Source: an uncultured Erysipelotrichaceae bacterium
GTDB taxonomy: Bacteria; Bacillota_I; Bacilli_A; Erysipelotrichales; Erysipelotrichaceae
NCBI GenBank assembly: GCA_902795525.1
Contig: CADBLN010000037.1
Coordinates: 1-5,905, forward strand
Direction: 5' to 3'
Length of the DNA stretch: 5,905 nucleotides
The notes below the pieces were generated by a model, which worked only from the letters and a program-made list of their open reading frames with translations, was not told the origin of the DNA and searched no databases. This document shows positions 4,697-5,905 of this stretch, piece by piece (positions within the stretch are counted from its first letter, which is position 1; each line of letters starts with the position of its first letter). The position numbers were made by a program, and so were the translations under genes.

Positions 4697-5905
4697 TACT
4701 TCATTTTAGTTCTTCTCACAGAAAGAATCGCAAGCAAGGTACTTAAAACTCCAAGACCACCTAAAGCCATATAGGCATATTCAGTATAGTCTACTTTCTC
4801 TTCAACAACTTCCTTTTCAGGAACTACATATCTTTGAATTGTGTTTTCTTTCTTATCTAATTGATACCAGCTTTTTTGTCCATCCTCATTCGTTAGATAG
4901 AACAATTTAAAGTCTTTCATGTTTGATGCTTTATAATCTAAGCACTTAATAGTGCTGCCGTCTTCTAAATCAAATTCACCAAGCTGGAAAAGATTAGCTA
5001 ATTCATGATTTTCATCAAATTCAAAATCTGTTTCCACAAACTTCTTGTCACCTAAAAGGAACATGTGGAATTTACCAACAATTTCATTTTTAAATCTCTT
5101 ATACAAATAGAAGTCTTTCTCACCTTCTTGGTTTTCCAAGTATAGAAGATTGAAATAACCTCCCTTGAAAATGGTTAATGGAACCTTGCCATCAACACCC
5201 TCAATATTAGCTTCTATTTCAACCTTTTCAAAACCTTCCAAAGGTTCCACAAGATCCAAATTCTTAACTATGCCCAGTTCTGTATCATTATATTTAAAGA
5301 ATCTATCTGGTTCTTCTTCAACATAAGCCTTTAAGGTGTATGTCTTCTGACTTTTATTTTCTGCCGTACATGTGACCTTGATGTCGTTCCATCCAGGTTT
5401 AACTTCAGAGTTGATTGTTTCTATTTTTGACTTACTGCTTGCAGCCTTAGCATTAACCTTTAGAGTAGTTGTTCCTTTTGGCAAATATAACTTATATTCT
5501 GTCACATCACTAGAAAACTTTGGCATTAACTCTTGCCCTTCAACTACTATTGATGCGACAGTAGCATCTGCTGATAAAGCAGGTGTTGAGGTATTTGATC
5601 CACCACCGTATCCTCCACCAGTATTGCTAGAAGTGCCTCCACCTCCGCCTCCTGTGGTTTTAGGATTGATTGTGATGGTTTTGCTTATAGATGTATTAAC
5701 TGGACATTCTCCATCTTTATAACTAATAACTCGTATGTTTTGGAAAGTTATTGTTGTTGAACCGCTTGCCAAAGTGGAAAACTTGAATGTCGCACTTCCG
5801 TTTTTGGTAAAATCCATGACCAATGTTCCATTGTTGTAATCGCTTGGAGGACCAATTAAAGATAAATAAGATGAATTAAAAGTAACAGTCGCTTGAGCTA
5901 CGGCA
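4678..5905 (-). CDS. Membrane-anchored surface protein with cohesin-like and cadherin-like beta-sandwich domains (5' end outside window)
   Basis: The frame is open from the right edge to the TGA at 4680-4678 (408 residues visible, numbered from the edge). The TTG at 5823 is internal, because the domain continues upstream of it. Residues 1 to about 80 look like the C-terminal part of a cohesin-type sandwich (ATVTFNSSYLSL ... TLASGSTTITFQNI). A glycine/serine linker follows (about 85-104). Residues about 111-197 match the cadherin-like beta-sandwich domain (ASIVVEGQELMPKFS, then DVTEYKLYLPKGTTTL). A mixed region (about 200-365) has two copies of an FxLxYLxNxxGxK motif. One transmembrane helix (about 377-396) is followed by a short basic tail, RRTKMKYEYYSN. 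No sortase motif is seen, so it should be membrane-anchored with its domains outside. Such domains serve in adhesion or protein-protein contact; no dockerin partner is visible. It probably heads, or continues, an operon with htrA and the prepilin peptidase. Confidence 0.85.
   Translation of the reverse strand, partial: AVAQATVTFNSSYLSLIGPPSDYNNGTLVMDFTKNGSATFKFSTLASGSTTITFQNIRVISYKDGECPVNTSISKTITINPKTTGGGGGGTSSNTGGGYGGGSNTSTPALSADATVASIVVEGQELMPKFSSDVTEYKLYLPKGTTTLKVNAKAASSKSKIETINSEVKPGWNDIKVTCTAENKSQKTYTLKAYVEEEPDRFFKYNDTELGIVKNLDLVEPLEGFEKVEIEANIEGVDGKVPLTIFKGGYFNLLYLENQEGEKDFYLYKRFKNEIVGKFHMFLLGDKKFVETDFEFDENHELANLFQLGEFDLEDGSTIKCLDYKASNMKDFKLFYLTNEDGQKSWYQLDKKENTIQRYVVPEKEVVEEKVDYTEYAYMALGGLGVLSTLLAILSVRRTKMKYEYYSN
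4828..5154 (-). repeat. Two-copy protein motif in the cohesin/cadherin-like protein
   Basis: Two related segments are encoded at 5154-5095 (FNLLYLENQEGEKDFYLYKR) and 4911-4828 (beginning FKLFYLTNEDGQKSWYQLDK). They share F-x-L-x-Y-L-x-N-x-(D/E)-G-x-K-x-x-Y, about 80 residues apart. From memory, similar segments recur near the C-termini of Firmicutes surface proteins that carry cadherin-like sandwiches, followed like here by a polar stretch and a single membrane helix. The function is unknown to me. Confidence 0.5.
5593..5652 (-). repeat. Glycine-rich low-complexity linker
   Basis: This stretch encodes a linker of about twenty residues made mostly of Gly, Ser, Thr and Asn, with a run of six Gly followed by TSSNT, GGGYGGG and SN. 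It joins the cohesin-like and cadherin-like domains and is probably a flexible spacer. The codons are mixed (GGA, GGC, GGT), so it is not a simple DNA tandem repeat. Confidence 0.8.

Noticed and set aside
5593..5652. Gly-rich stretch as a microsatellite for phase variation
   Set aside because: The glycine codons are mixed and there is no uniform tandem DNA unit that would slip.
5821..5823. TTG (minus strand) as the start of the cohesin/cadherin-like protein
   Set aside because: The frame stays open to the window edge, and the 27 upstream residues (ATVTFNSSYLSL and onward) complete the same cohesin-like fold.
1..5905. tRNA, rRNA, CRISPR array, insertion sequence or riboswitch
   Set aside because: Almost all bases are in four long genes; the gaps are under 75 nt and show no cloverleaf, regular direct-repeat/spacer pattern, transposase motif or aptamer-like structure.

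Overview
The window is AT-rich and gene-dense, with Shine-Dalgarno-type initiation (a clear AAAGGAGG before htrA) and standard stops: TAA, TAG and TGA each end a gene, so this is not a TGA=Trp mollicute. The protein content is typical of a low-GC Gram-positive (Firmicutes/Bacillota): CnaB-type and Spy0128/FctA-type isopeptide domains, a Listeria-Bacteroides repeat, a KTGD + membrane + lysine-rich C-terminal tail, and a cohesin plus cadherin-like sandwich protein. My best guess is an uncultured gut or host-associated member of the Bacilli/Erysipelotrichia or Clostridia. This is inferred from domain style only.

Layout. Positions 1-2547 (+) hold the 3' part of a large surface adhesin: a glycine-rich right-handed beta-helix-like region, a CnaB-like domain, a Spy0128-like domain, an InlB-type repeat and a sortase-like anchor. 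A strong bidirectional hairpin terminator (2562-2598) separates it from a convergent three-gene minus-strand cluster read from right to left: a membrane-anchored cohesin/cadherin-like surface protein (4678-5905, 5' end outside the window), an HtrA/DegP-type serine protease (3379-4608), and an A24 prepilin peptidase (2617-3342). Both large surface genes run off the window, so their true N-termini cannot be seen.

Together the window looks like a cell-envelope locus: two extracellular structural proteins, a membrane-tethered quality-control protease and a membrane peptidase that matures type IV pilin-like or competence pseudopilin precursors. No pilin, ATPase or sortase gene is visible.

The most notable non-coding signal is the short gap before htrA. 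Four TGAAT boxes start at 4651, 4662, 4673 and 4684, an exact 11-bp period. They overlap a 24-bp perfect palindrome and the end of the upstream gene, an arrangement reminiscent of binding sites for OmpR/PhoB-type response regulators. The prepilin peptidase start is also unusual: it has no nearby ribosome-binding site, and its ATG lies in the loop between two copies of an ACTATAGT dyad.
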